A stretch of DNA of 64,000 nt from Paraburkholderia lacunae (GCF_003353175.1 NZ_QHKS01000014.1:62001-126000); one strand, 5' to 3'. Positions 25,952 through 33,357 are shown, counted from the first letter of the stretch. The notes: generated from the letters alone by a model not told the origin. Made by a program: numbers and translations.

Positions 25952-27367
25952 TCAAGCGGCCCACGAAAAAATCTTGCCCGGGTTCATCAGATTGCGCGGA
26001 TCGAGCGCGTGCTTGATCGAGCGCATCGTATCGACGGCGACTTCCCCGTGTTCTTCGAGCAGGAAGTTCATCTTGTGCAAGCCGACGCCGTGTTCGCCGG
26101 TGCAGGTGCCGTCCATGCGCAGCGCGCGCTGGACGATGCGCTCGTTCAGACGCTCGGCTTCGACGAGTTCTTCCGGCTTGTCCGGGTCGATCAGGATCGC
26201 GACGTGGAAGTTGCCGTCGCCGACATGGCCGACGATCGGGCAGGGCAGCGGCGATGCCTTCAGATCCTGTTCCGTTTCCACTACGCATTCCGCGAGGCGC
26301 GAGATCGGCACACAGACGTCCGTGGTGACGGCGCGGCAGCCTGGCTTCAGCTGCAGCATCGCGAAATAAGCGCTGTGGCGCGCGTTCCACAGGCGGCTGC
26401 GGTCTTCCGGCCGGGTCGCCCATTCGAAACCTTCACCGGCATTCTGCGCAGCGATCTCCTGCACGAGTTCGGCTTGTTCCTTCACACCGGCTTCGGTGCC
26501 GTGGAATTCGAAGAAGAGCGTGGGCGCCTCGCGCAGCGTCAGATTCGAATGACGATTGATCGAGCGGATCGCGAGCGAGTCGACGAACTCGACGCGTGCA
26601 ATCGGCACGCCGATCTGGATCGTTTCGATGACCGCGCGCACCGCATCGCCCATCGACGGAAATGTGCATATCGCCGCCGAAACCGCTTCCGGCTGCGGAT
26701 AGAGGCGTACGGTGATTTCCGTGATCACGCCGAGCGTGCCTTCCGAACCGACGAACAGGCGCGTGAGGTCATAGCCCGCCGACGACTTGCGCGCCCGCGT
26801 GCCGGTTTTGATCACGCGGCCGTCGGCCAGCACCACGGTCAAGCCGAGCACGTTCTCGCGCATCGTGCCGTAGCGCACGGCGTTGGTGCCCGAGGCACGC
26901 GTGGCCGACATGCCGCCGATGCTCGCGTCCGCGCCCGGATCGATCGGGAAAAACAGGCCCGTGTCGCGCAGCGCTTCGTTCAGTTGCTTGCGCGAGATGC
27001 CGGGCTCGACGGTGACCGTGAGGTCTTCCGCATTGATCGACAGCACGCGGTTCATTGCCGACAGATCGATCGATACGCCGCCCTGCACCGCCAGCAGATG
27101 ACCCTCGAGCGACGAGCCGTTGCCGTAGGGAATGATCGGTACGTCGTACTGGCCGCACAGCCGGACGACGGTTTGCACGTCTTCGGTATTGCGGACGAAC
27201 ACGACGGCGTCGGGCAGTTGGGGATCGAACGGCGATTCGTCGCGGCCGTGATGGGCTCGCACTGCCTCAGCGGTCGACACACGCTCGGCAAAAACAGCTT
27301 TGAGCCCGGCCAGCAACTCGGCGGGAAACGGCCGGCGTAGCGGAGCCGGTGGCACGGGATGATTCAC
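25952..27367 (-). CDS. FAD-linked D-2-hydroxyacid (D-lactate) dehydrogenase
   Basis: A 471-residue flavoprotein of the same superfamily as GlcD but closer to cytochrome-type D-lactate dehydrogenases. The FAD loop reads IPYGNGSSLEGHLLA, then GGMSATRASGTNAVRYGTMRENV. The C-terminal domain has GHVGDGNFHVAI with the metal/substrate histidines, and GTCTGEHGVGLHKM. It reads into glcD on the same strand and may share its message. Substrate is probably D-lactate or another 2-hydroxyacid; sequence alone does not settle this. Confidence 0.88.
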   Translation of the reverse strand: MNHPVPPAPLRRPFPAELLAGLKAVFAERVSTAEAVRAHHGRDESPFDPQLPDAVVFVRNTEDVQTVVRLCGQYDVPIIPYGNGSSLEGHLLAVQGGVSIDLSAMNRVLSINAEDLTVTVEPGISRKQLNEALRDTGLFFPIDPGADASIGGMSATRASGTNAVRYGTMRENVLGLTVVLADGRVIKTGTRARKSSAGYDLTRLFVGSEGTLGVITEITVRLYPQPEAVSAAICTFPSMGDAVRAVIETIQIGVPIARVEFVDSLAIRSINRHSNLTLREAPTLFFEFHGTEAGVKEQAELVQEIAAQNAGEGFEWATRPEDRSRLWNARHSAYFAMLQLKPGCRAVTTDVCVPISRLAECVVETEQDLKASPLPCPIVGHVGDGNFHVAILIDPDKPEELVEAERLNERIVQRALRMDGTCTGEHGVGLHKMNFLLEEHGEVAVDTMRSIKHALDPRNLMNPGKIFSWAA

Positions 27368-27463
27368 GCATGTCTCCAGATATTGGGGCAGACCTGTGGT
27401 GCAGCTTTTGCTTCATTTTACGCCGATCGCCCGTGGGCCGGCGTCGAGGCCGGCTGCCGATCC

Positions 27464-27469
27464 TATAAT
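27464..27469 (+). promoter_or_regulatory. -10 element (TATAAT) before the adenosyltransferase gene
   Basis: A perfect TATAAT, but the -35 position (17 bases up) reads GCGTCG and does not match. It lies about 130 bases before the gene and just before the tandem repeat. Confidence 0.35.
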
Positions 27470-27504
27470 GGCGGCGACTTCACGATGCGCGCAATATGGA
27501 TAAA

Positions 27505-27551
27505 CGCGGTGGTTAGCGCGGTGGTTAGCGCGGTGGTAACGCGGTAGTTAG
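27505..27551. repeat. Tandem 12-bp repeat, about four copies
   Basis: Units CGCGGTGGTTAG at 27505-27516 and 27517-27528, a shortened CGCGGTGGTAA at 27529-27539 and CGCGGTAGTTAG at 27540-27551. It lies in the 5' leader of the adenosyltransferase gene. Confidence 0.9.
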
Positions 27552-27600
27552 CGAGGCGTCTTGCATGGACGCATCGTCATTGAACTGGATGGGAGACATC

Positions 27601-28155
27601 ATGGGCAACCGCTTGAGCAAGATCGCCACCCGAACGGGCGACGACGGCACCACCGGTCTCGGCGACGGCCGCCGCGTGCGTAAGGACGATGCGCGCATCG
27701 CCGCGATCGGCGACGTCGACGAACTCAATTCGAACCTCGGTGTGTTGCTGTGCGAAACACTGCCCGACGAGGTGCGGGCGGCGCTGGTCGCGATTCAGCA
27801 CGACCTGTTCGACCTCGGCGGCGAACTTTGCATTCCCGGCCACGCGATGATTACCGACAAACAGCTCGGCCAACTCGATGACTGGCTCGCCGACTACAAC
27901 GCCACTTTGCCGCCACTGAAGGAGTTCATCCTGCCGGGCGGCTCGCGCGCGGCGGCGCTCGCGCATGTATGCCGCACGGTGTGCCGCCGCGCCGAGCGCG
28001 CGATCGTCGCACTGGGCGAGGCGGAGGTGATCAACGCCGCGCCGCGCCAGTATGTGAACCGGCTGTCCGACCTGTTGTTCGTGCTGGCGCGCGTGCTCAA
28101 TCGTGCGGACGGCGGCAGCGATGTGCTGTGGCAGCACGAGCGCGGCGCCGGCTAG
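27601..28155 (+). CDS. ATP:cob(I)alamin adenosyltransferase, PduO type
   Basis: A 184-residue enzyme that makes adenosylcobalamin from ATP and cob(I)alamin. N-terminal SKIATRTGDDGTTGLGDGRRV is the ATP-binding hallmark of PduO-type enzymes; FILPGGSRAAALAHVCRTVCRRAER and the NRLSDLLFVLAR helix complete the trimeric four-helix-bundle fold. GGGAGACATC before ATG 27601 fixes the start over upstream in-frame ATGs at 27565 and 27589. No cobalamin riboswitch or other B12 gene is nearby. Confidence 0.94.
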   Translation: MGNRLSKIATRTGDDGTTGLGDGRRVRKDDARIAAIGDVDELNSNLGVLLCETLPDEVRAALVAIQHDLFDLGGELCIPGHAMITDKQLGQLDDWLADYNATLPPLKEFILPGGSRAAALAHVCRTVCRRAERAIVALGEAEVINAAPRQYVNRLSDLLFVLARVLNRADGGSDVLWQHERGAG

Positions 28156-28215
28156 CGGCTTCCGGCATCCACCTTCGAGACTGTGACAATCTGTCCGGGT
28201 CAAATTATCTCCTTA

Positions 28216-28238
28216 AAAAGGTATTGTAAGTGCATCTT
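28216..28238 (+). promoter_or_regulatory. NsrR-like nitric-oxide operator before hmp
   Basis: The right half AAGTGCATCTT (28228-28238) matches 10 of 11 bases of the NsrR consensus half AAATRCATCTT. The left half AAAAGGTATTG (28216-28226) matches 8 of 11 of its mirror, with the single central base of the 11-1-11 palindrome. It ends beside the AAGGAG ribosome-binding site of hmp, a typical place for repression. NsrR control of hmp is established in other proteobacteria; the site here is inferred. Confidence 0.55.
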
Positions 28239-28253
28239 TAAGGAGAAGTACCC

Positions 28254-29459
28254 ATGACCGCTCTCACAGCCGACCAGATTGCCCGCGTCAAAGCCACTGT
28301 TCCCGTTCTTGCCGAGCATGGCACGACCATCACCAGGCATTTCTACAAGCGCATGTTCGCGCACCATCCCGAGTTGAAGAACGTGTTCAACCAGACCCAC
28401 CAGAAGAGTGGCAGCCAGCCGGAAACGCTGGCGAAGGCGGTGTACGCGTATGCGGCCAATATCGACAATCTCGGCGCGTTGGGCCCGACTGTGTCGCGAA
28501 TCGCCCATAAGCACGTGAGCCTGAATATCCGGCCGGAGCAATATCCGATCGTTGGGCGTCATCTGCTGGGCGCAATTGTCGATGTGTTGGGCGACGCGGT
28601 CGATCAGGAGACGCTCGGCGCATGGGAAGCCGCGTACGGGCAACTCGCCGGCATTTTCGTCGGCGCGGAGGCGAAGCTTTATGAAGGCGCTGCGTGGAGC
28701 GGCTTCCGGCCGTTCAAGGTCGCACGTAAGGAGGTGGAGAGCGATGAAATCACGTCGTTCTATCTGACTCCCGCCGACGGCTCGCCCGCTTGCGGCTTCG
28801 AGCCGGGCCAATATCTGAGCGTGAAGCGCTTCGTGGATGTACTTGGCGTCGATCAGCCGCGGCAATACAGTCTGTCGGATGCGCCGAACGGTAAATGGCT
28901 GCGTATCTCGGTGAAGCGCGAAGCTGGCCGCGAAGACACGGCGCCGGGTCACGTGTCCAATCTGCTGCACGACGGTGTGGAAGTGGGCGCGGTGGTGCAT
29001 GTCAGCGCGCCGATGGGCGACTTCACGCTCGACCGCGAGAAAACCACGCCGGTGGTGCTGATGAGCGGCGGCGTGGGCGTGACGCCGATGACCTCGATGC
29101 TGTCCACGTTGCTCGCCGACCAGAGTGGCCGCAGCGTGACCTTCGTGCATGCGTGCCGCAATGGCCGCGTGCACGCGTTCCGGCAGTGGCTGAACGACAA
29201 GGTTGCGGCGCATCCGAATGTCACGCGTGCGGTGTTCTACGAAACCATTGAAGCGAGCGATCGTGCCGGCATCGACTACGACTTCGAAGGCCGCCTCGAC
29301 GTGGCGAAAATCGCCGACAAGGTGATCGTGCCCGATGCGGATTACTACATCTGCGGACCGGTGCCGTTCATGCGCGCGCAGTGCGACGCGCTGGCCGCGC
29401 TCGGTGTGGACGCGGCGCGGATTCACACCGAAGTGTTCGGTTCAGGCGCGGTGCAATAA
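28254..29459 (+). CDS. hmp: Flavohemoglobin, nitric oxide dioxygenase
   Basis: A 401-residue NO-detoxifying enzyme turning NO, O2 and NAD(P)H into nitrate. The N-terminal globin has the B10 tyrosine (Tyr31, HFYKRMF) and proximal histidine (His87, RIAHKHVSL). The FAD domain has RQYSLSDAPNG, and the NAD domain GGVGVTPMTSML with a C-terminal VFGSGAV. Length matches E. coli Hmp (396). TTAAGGAG before the ATG is a strong ribosome-binding site. It stands alone behind an NsrR-like site, so induction by NO is likely. Confidence 0.97.
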   Translation: MTALTADQIARVKATVPVLAEHGTTITRHFYKRMFAHHPELKNVFNQTHQKSGSQPETLAKAVYAYAANIDNLGALGPTVSRIAHKHVSLNIRPEQYPIVGRHLLGAIVDVLGDAVDQETLGAWEAAYGQLAGIFVGAEAKLYEGAAWSGFRPFKVARKEVESDEITSFYLTPADGSPACGFEPGQYLSVKRFVDVLGVDQPRQYSLSDAPNGKWLRISVKREAGREDTAPGHVSNLLHDGVEVGAVVHVSAPMGDFTLDREKTTPVVLMSGGVGVTPMTSMLSTLLADQSGRSVTFVHACRNGRVHAFRQWLNDKVAAHPNVTRAVFYETIEASDRAGIDYDFEGRLDVAKIADKVIVPDADYYICGPVPFMRAQCDALAALGVDAARIHTEVFGSGAVQ

Positions 29460-29507
29460 AGCGGGGAGGCGCATGGAGAAGCGCGCTTCGAGCGTGCGCC
29501 ATGCGCC

Positions 29508-29840
29508 TTAACCGACCGCCAGTGTCACCGGCTTGCCGATTCGGCTCATGATTTCGACCAAGGTGTCGATGGTGAATTTGGTGGTCTTCTTGTTGACCAC
29601 GTCGGACACGCGCGGGCGCGACACCATCAGAATTTCAGCTGCCTCGGCCTGCTTGAGGTGATGCTGCTCGATCCAGTTGGACAGCTCGGTCATCAACTGT
29701 TCTTTGAGCAACCGCGTGTCGTTGATCTGCTTTTGCGACGCAGCGTGCAAGCGCTTGGCTTCTTCAGCGGAAAAGCCGAGTTCGAGGAACAGGTTCGCAC
29801 CGGGCTTCGTCACGTGACGGATTTTTGTGTCGATCGTCAT
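29508..29840 (-). CDS. XRE-family antitoxin of a type II toxin-antitoxin pair
   Basis: A 110-residue protein whose C-terminal half is a helix-turn-helix: EQHHLKQAEAAEILMVSRPRVSDVVNKKTTKFTIDTLVEI. This is the COG5606-like XRE antitoxin type that follows Gp49/HigB-like toxins. The N-terminal half (NLFLELGFSAEEAKRLHAASQKQ) matches the same group. Its ATG lies 3 bases after the toxin stop, so it is translationally coupled; toxin-first order is the HigBA arrangement. It most likely neutralises the toxin and represses the shared promoter. Confidence 0.85.
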   Translation of the reverse strand: MTIDTKIRHVTKPGANLFLELGFSAEEAKRLHAASQKQINDTRLLKEQLMTELSNWIEQHHLKQAEAAEILMVSRPRVSDVVNKKTTKFTIDTLVEIMSRIGKPVTLAVG

Positions 29841-29843
29841 TTG

Positions 29844-30182
29844 CTAAGTTTTCCTATGGTTGACTATGGCGCGATACCGCGTTTCGGCAATGTTCCTGTC
29901 GTACGGCCCCAGCTTCTGTGTCTTTTTCTGAAAGCAGTGCAATACGTACAACGCTTCCACGAACTTTGTCACGTACATCACAGGATAAATACCATCCGCT
30001 TCCTTGATGCGAATCTCGCGCGTGCCGGCGCCGATCGTGTCAAACGGCTTCCAGTCGTCAGGGTCCAGACCAGCCTGAATCTTGCCAAGTTGAAACCCGG
30101 CCTGACGGCGCGGCTCTTCGGGAAAATCCAGTAAATCGCGATAGCTGGAGCCCATCCAGCGAATTCCTTTGTCCTGTTCCAT
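29844..30182 (-). CDS. RelE/HigB-like toxin (phage Gp49-like)
   Basis: A 112-residue RelE-superfamily protein of the Gp49-like (DUF891) type: WMGSSYRDLLDFPEEPRRQAGFQL, DDWKPFDTIGAGTREIRI and the C-terminal ALYVLHCFQKKTQKLG. Relatives are ribosome-dependent mRNA interferases. ATG 30180-30182 has AAAGG 5 bases before it; the 12 extra codons upstream are probably untranslated. One variation is seen: MYVTKF where many relatives have R-x-x-Y in the beta-strand. The pair lies between hmp and aroG and is the only accessory-looking module in the window. Confidence 0.85.
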   Translation of the reverse strand: MEQDKGIRWMGSSYRDLLDFPEEPRRQAGFQLGKIQAGLDPDDWKPFDTIGAGTREIRIKEADGIYPVMYVTKFVEALYVLHCFQKKTQKLGPYDRNIAETRYRAIVNHRKT

Positions 30183-30195
30183 AGCCGCCTTTCGT

Positions 30196-30231
30196 GTACA
30201 AAACCTTATACGCAACACCCAGCCAGGTCAA
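30196..30231 (-). promoter_or_regulatory. Promoter and operator-like palindrome of the toxin-antitoxin pair
   Basis: GTACAA-AACC-TTATAC (30196-30211) is an imperfect 6-4-6 palindrome 13 bases upstream of the toxin ATG. On the minus strand TATAAG (30205-30210) with TTGACC at 30226-30231 (spacer 15) forms a promoter overlapped by it. This would suit autorepression by the XRE antitoxin. Confidence 0.5.
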
Positions 30232-30307
30232 GCTGCATTCGACCCGGCGATGAGTTGTTACGGTGCCGAGGCGGTTCACGAAGCACCATTAGTCCGTTCG
30301 GCTAACA

Positions 30308-30343
30308 AAACGGCCCAATCAGCGTAAGCCGATTGGGCCGTTT
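30308..30343 (-). terminator. Intrinsic terminator downstream of aroG
   Basis: A perfect 13-bp stem (AAACGGCCCAATC at 30308-30320 with GATTGGGCCGTTT at 30331-30343) around a 10-base loop; the minus strand continues with T. It ends the aroG transcript about 80 bases after its stop. Confidence 0.88.
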
Positions 30344-30424
30344 CGGTCAGGCTGACCATCTCATTAAAGCCGGCTCAGTGAGCCGGGTTTTCGATGAACC
30401 CATCACAGCCATGACACAGGACGC

Positions 30425-31498
30425 CTAGTTGCCGCTGCCGCGCGCCACGCGCCGTTGCTTGACCGCTTCGGCGAGACCTTCCAGTACGGCGACGCTTTCG
30501 TCCCAGCCGATGCACGCATCGGTGATGCTCTGGCCGTACGTCAGCGCGCAGCCTTCCTGCAGATCCTGGCGGCCCGCGACCAGATGCGATTCCACCATTA
30601 CGCCGACAATCCGTTCGTCACCCGACGCAATCTGGCGGCCGATATCCGCGCACACCGGAATCTGATTTTCGTGCTTCTTCGAGCTGTTCGCGTGGCTCGC
30701 GTCTATCATCAGACGCGCAGCGAGACCGGCCTTGCCGATGTCGGCGCAAGCGGCGTTCACGCTATCCGCATCGTAGTTCGGCGTCTTGCCGCCGCGCAGG
30801 ATAATGTGGCAATCCTCATTGCCGGCGGTCGAGACGATCGCCGAGTGGCCGCCCTTGGTGACCGACAGGAAATGATGCGGCTGCGACGCCGCCTTGATCG
30901 CGTCGACCGCGATCTTGACGTTGCCGTCCGTGCCGTTCTTGAAGCCGACCGGGCACGACAGCCCCGAAGCGAGTTCACGATGTACTTGCGACTCTGTGGT
31001 GCGCGCGCCGATCGCGCCCCACGAGATCAGGTCGGCAATGTACTGCGGGCTGATCATGTCGAGGTATTCGGTGCCGGCCGGCAGCCCGAGTTCGTTGATG
31101 CGCAAGAGCAGCTCGCGCGCGGTGCGCAGGCCGTCATTGATCTTGAAGCTGTTGTCCATGTGCGGGTCGTTGATGAGCCCCTTCCAGCCGACAGTGGTGC
31201 GCGGCTTTTCGAAGTACACGCGCATCACGACTTCGAGTTCGCCGGCAAAGCGCTTGCGCTGTTCGACGAGGCGCCCGGCGTATTCCATGGCTGCCTTCGT
31301 GTCGTGGATCGAGCACGGTCCGATGACGACGATCAGACGGTCTTCCATGCCGTGCAGGATGCGATGCATCGCCGTGCGCGAGTTGTAGATCACGTCGGAC
31401 ACCGTTTCGTCGCAGGCGAATTCGCGGATCAGGTGGGCAGGCGGCGTGAGTTCTTTCAATTCGCGGATGCGGACATCGTCGGTGTTGTGCGGGGGCAT
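30425..31498 (-). CDS. aroG: 3-deoxy-7-phosphoheptulonate (DAHP) synthase, class I
   Basis: A 357-residue enzyme joining phosphoenolpyruvate and erythrose 4-phosphate, the committed step of the shikimate pathway. Family motifs: VVIGPCSIHDTKAAMEYA, VMRVYFEKPRTTVGWKGLINDP, GARTTESQVHRELASGLSCPVGFKNGTDG, DASHANSSKKHE and GVMVESHL, as in E. coli AroF/G/H. ATG 31496-31498 follows AGGAGAACAACC; the frame open upstream is untranslated leader. The roughly 280-base leader carries what looks like a complete attenuator with an aromatic-codon leader peptide. Which amino acid inhibits the enzyme itself is not readable with confidence. Confidence 0.97.
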   Translation of the reverse strand: MPPHNTDDVRIRELKELTPPAHLIREFACDETVSDVIYNSRTAMHRILHGMEDRLIVVIGPCSIHDTKAAMEYAGRLVEQRKRFAGELEVVMRVYFEKPRTTVGWKGLINDPHMDNSFKINDGLRTARELLLRINELGLPAGTEYLDMISPQYIADLISWGAIGARTTESQVHRELASGLSCPVGFKNGTDGNVKIAVDAIKAASQPHHFLSVTKGGHSAIVSTAGNEDCHIILRGGKTPNYDADSVNAACADIGKAGLAARLMIDASHANSSKKHENQIPVCADIGRQIASGDERIVGVMVESHLVAGRQDLQEGCALTYGQSITDACIGWDESVAVLEGLAEAVKQRRVARGSGN

Positions 31499-31622
31499 GG
31501 TTGTTCTCCTGAATCGGTTCTTAGCGTGTTCGCGCAGGCAACGAAGGCTGCGATGAGGCAGCGATGCCAGAGCGGACGACAATCAATAAAATTTCAAAGG
31601 CAAATTTCGAAAGCGTGAGGCG

Positions 31623-31749
31623 AAAAAAAACCGCCAGGCTAGCTGGCGGTTTTTCGGGAATTCCTGGTGTCCTGCGTGCACTAACACCCCTCTCGATCCG
31701 CCAGCGGTCTGAGATACCAAAAAAAGTAAAAGTAAAACTTGGCGGACAT
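31623..31749 (-). promoter_or_regulatory. Ribosome-mediated transcription attenuator of aroG (candidate)
   Basis: Four complementary segments are seen on the minus-strand RNA, 5' to 3'. Segment 1 UCCGCCA (31746-31740) lies in leader codons 2-4. Segment 2 UGGCGGA, extended as GCUGGCGG (31705-31697), lies after the aromatic codons. Segment 3 CCGCCAG (31649-31643). Segment 4 CUGGCGG (31637-31631), followed by eight U (31630-31623). 1:2 pairs over 7 bp, 2:3 over 8 bp and 3:4 over 7 GC-rich bp extended by A-U pairs to about 12, with a 5-base loop. A ribosome stalled on the aromatic codons would cover 1, let 2 pair with 3 and prevent the 3:4 terminator. This is the trp/phe attenuator logic, applied here to DAHP synthase. 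Confidence 0.85.
31681..31749 (-). CDS. aroG leader peptide, 22 aa, aromatic-rich
   Basis: A short frame from ATG 31747-31749 to TAG 31681-31683. Residues 5-12 are F-Y-F-Y-F-F-W-Y, eight aromatic residues in a row encoded UUU UAC UUU UAC UUU UUU UGG UAU. Such a run is a hallmark of attenuator leader peptides (compare the Phe-rich pheA leader). The rest reads M-S-A-K at the start and L-R-P-L-A-D-R-E-G-C at the end. It has no strong Shine-Dalgarno (GACCTCATTTCGCC precedes the ATG), which is the weakest point. It begins about 31 bases after the predicted transcription start. The product itself is probably without function. Confidence 0.8.
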   Translation of the reverse strand: MSAKFYFYFFWYLRPLADREGC

Positions 31750-31786
31750 GGCGAAATGAGGTCGTTGGTCAAAAAGGGTGAATGAC

Positions 31787-31815
31787 TTTATAACCCGCAT
31801 AGGCTCGGCTGGCAA
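31787..31815 (-). promoter_or_regulatory. Sigma70 promoter of the aroG leader
   Basis: On the minus strand TTGCCA (31815-31810), a 17-base spacer and TATAAA (31792-31787), each 5 of 6 to consensus. The transcript would start near 31780 and read through the leader peptide and attenuator into aroG. Confidence 0.7.
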
Positions 31816-31843
31816 CCCGAGTGGTGTAAAAATGCGGGAAATC

Positions 31844-31878
31844 CGCATACTTCGTGCGAAATGTGCGCGAAGTATGCG
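31844..31878 (-). terminator. Long hairpin after tldD
   Basis: CGCATACTTCG (31844-31854) is perfectly complementary to CGAAGTATGCG (31868-31878). With GU pairs the stem extends to about 15 bp with a 5-base loop. It starts 12 bases after the tldD stop. There is no immediate T run (ATTTTT comes 14 bases later), so it is a weak terminator or 3'-end stabiliser separating tldD from the aroG promoter. Confidence 0.6.
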
Positions 31879-31890
31879 TGAACCTGAAAA

Positions 31891-33357
31891 TCAGGCCGTG
31901 CCGCCAACCGTCATCCGGTCGATCCGCAGCGTTGGCTGGCCGACGCCCACCGGCACGCTCTGCCCTTCCTTGCCGCACACGCCCACGCCCGAATCCAGCT
32001 TCATGTCGTTGCCGATCATGCTGACGTATTTGAGCGATTCCGGGCCGCTGCCGATCAGCGTCGCGCCCTTGACCGGGTAGGTGACCTTGCCGTTTTCGAT
32101 CATGTAAGCCTCGGAAGCCGAGAACACGAACTTGCCGTTCGTGATGTCGACCTGGCCGCCACCGAAGTTCACCGCGTACAAACCGTTCTTCACGGACGCG
32201 ATGATTTCCTGCGGGTCTTTGTCGCCGTTGAGCATGTACGTGTTGGTCATGCGCGGCATCGGCAGCGCGGCGTACGACTCGCGGCGCGCATTGCCCGTAA
32301 CCGGCATCTTCATCAGACGCGCGTTCAGCGTGTCCTGGATGTAGCCCTTCAGGATGCCGTCTTCGATCAGCGTCGTGCACTGAGTCGGGTTGCCTTCGTC
32401 GTCGATATTGAGCGAGCCGCGCCGGTTCGGCAGCGTACCGTCGTCGACCACGGTGACGCCCTTGGCAGCGACCCGCTCGCCGATGCGTCCAGCAAATGCC
32501 GACGAACCCTTGCGGTTGAAGTCGCCTTCCAGACCGTGGCCGATCGCTTCGTGCAGCAGCACGCCGGGCCAGCCCGGGCCGAGCACGACGGTCATCGCGC
32601 CTGCCGGAGCCGGACGGGCGTCGAGATTGACCAGTGCCGCATGCACTGCGTCGTCGACGTAGCGCGACAACACTTCGTCGGTGAAGTAGCCGTAGTCGAA
32701 ACGGCCACCGCCGCCGCCGCTGCCGATTTCGCGGCGGCCGTTCTGTTCGGCGATCACCGTCACCGACACGCGCACCAGCGGCCGGATGTCGGCCGCAAAG
32801 CCGCCGTCGCTGCGCGCCACCAGCACCACGTCGTATTCCCCGGCGAGGCCTGCCATCACTTGCTGGATGCGTGGGTCGCGGCCGCGCGCCATCTGTTCGA
32901 TGCGCTCGAGCAGCTTCACTTTGGCGGTGGCGTCGAGCGAATGCAGCGGATCGGACGGCAGGTACAGGTCACGCCCGGCGATGCCGGTCAGCGACGACGC
33001 CACCTTGACCTTCTGCTTGCCGCCGCCAGCCTTGGCGATCGCGCGGGTGGCGATGGCCGCCTGACGGATCGCTTCGGGCGACAGGTCGTCCGAATACGCG
33101 AAAGCCGTGCGGTCGCCCGACACGGCGCGTACACCGACGCCCTGATCGATGCTGAAGCTGCCCGACTTCACGATGCCTTCTTCGAGACTCCACGCTTCGC
33201 TGCGCGTCGCCTGGAAATACAGGTCGGCGTAATCGATCTTGTGCGTGAAGATTTCGGCGAGCGTGCGGGTGAGCAGGGATTCGTCGAGACCATAGGGCGT
33301 CAGGAGGATGTCCTTGGCGGTGGCGAGATTACGGATACCGGGTTCGATGATATTCAT
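31891..33357 (-). CDS. tldD: Metalloprotease TldD
   Basis: A 488-residue subunit of the TldD/TldE (PmbA) zinc protease, which digests unfolded peptides and processes modified peptides such as microcins. The zinc motif HExxxH is present as LLHEAIGHGLEGDFNRKGSSAF. N-terminal DYADLYFQATRSEAWSLEEGIVKSGS and C-terminal MLNGDKDPQEIIASV are family-typical. Length equals E. coli TldD (481). The partner gene pmbA is not in the window. It lies downstream of the nitrilase-like gene and yhdP, a neighbourhood (yhdP-nit-tldD) common in proteobacteria. Confidence 0.96.
   Translation of the reverse strand: MNIIEPGIRNLATAKDILLTPYGLDESLLTRTLAEIFTHKIDYADLYFQATRSEAWSLEEGIVKSGSFSIDQGVGVRAVSGDRTAFAYSDDLSPEAIRQAAIATRAIAKAGGGKQKVKVASSLTGIAGRDLYLPSDPLHSLDATAKVKLLERIEQMARGRDPRIQQVMAGLAGEYDVVLVARSDGGFAADIRPLVRVSVTVIAEQNGRREIGSGGGGGRFDYGYFTDEVLSRYVDDAVHAALVNLDARPAPAGAMTVVLGPGWPGVLLHEAIGHGLEGDFNRKGSSAFAGRIGERVAAKGVTVVDDGTLPNRRGSLNIDDEGNPTQCTTLIEDGILKGYIQDTLNARLMKMPVTGNARRESYAALPMPRMTNTYMLNGDKDPQEIIASVKNGLYAVNFGGGQVDITNGKFVFSASEAYMIENGKVTYPVKGATLIGSGPESLKYVSMIGNDMKLDSGVGVCGKEGQSVPVGVGQPTLRIDRMTVGGTA

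Noticed and set aside
27368..27600. Possible cobalamin riboswitch before the adenosyltransferase gene
   Set aside because: No B12-box-like sequence or adequate folding potential is seen; the spacer is occupied by a 12-bp tandem repeat.
30372..30392. Second hairpin (CCGGCTCAGTGAGCCGG-like) between the aroG stop and its terminator
   Set aside because: The stem is short once a realistic loop is allowed and its T run is on the plus side, where no gene ends; the perfect hairpin at 30308-30343 explains termination.
31521..31772. 83-codon minus-strand frame overlapping the aroG leader
   Set aside because: It starts at a TTG without ribosome-binding site and reads through the terminator hairpin; the 22-codon frame in another phase fits the attenuator much better.
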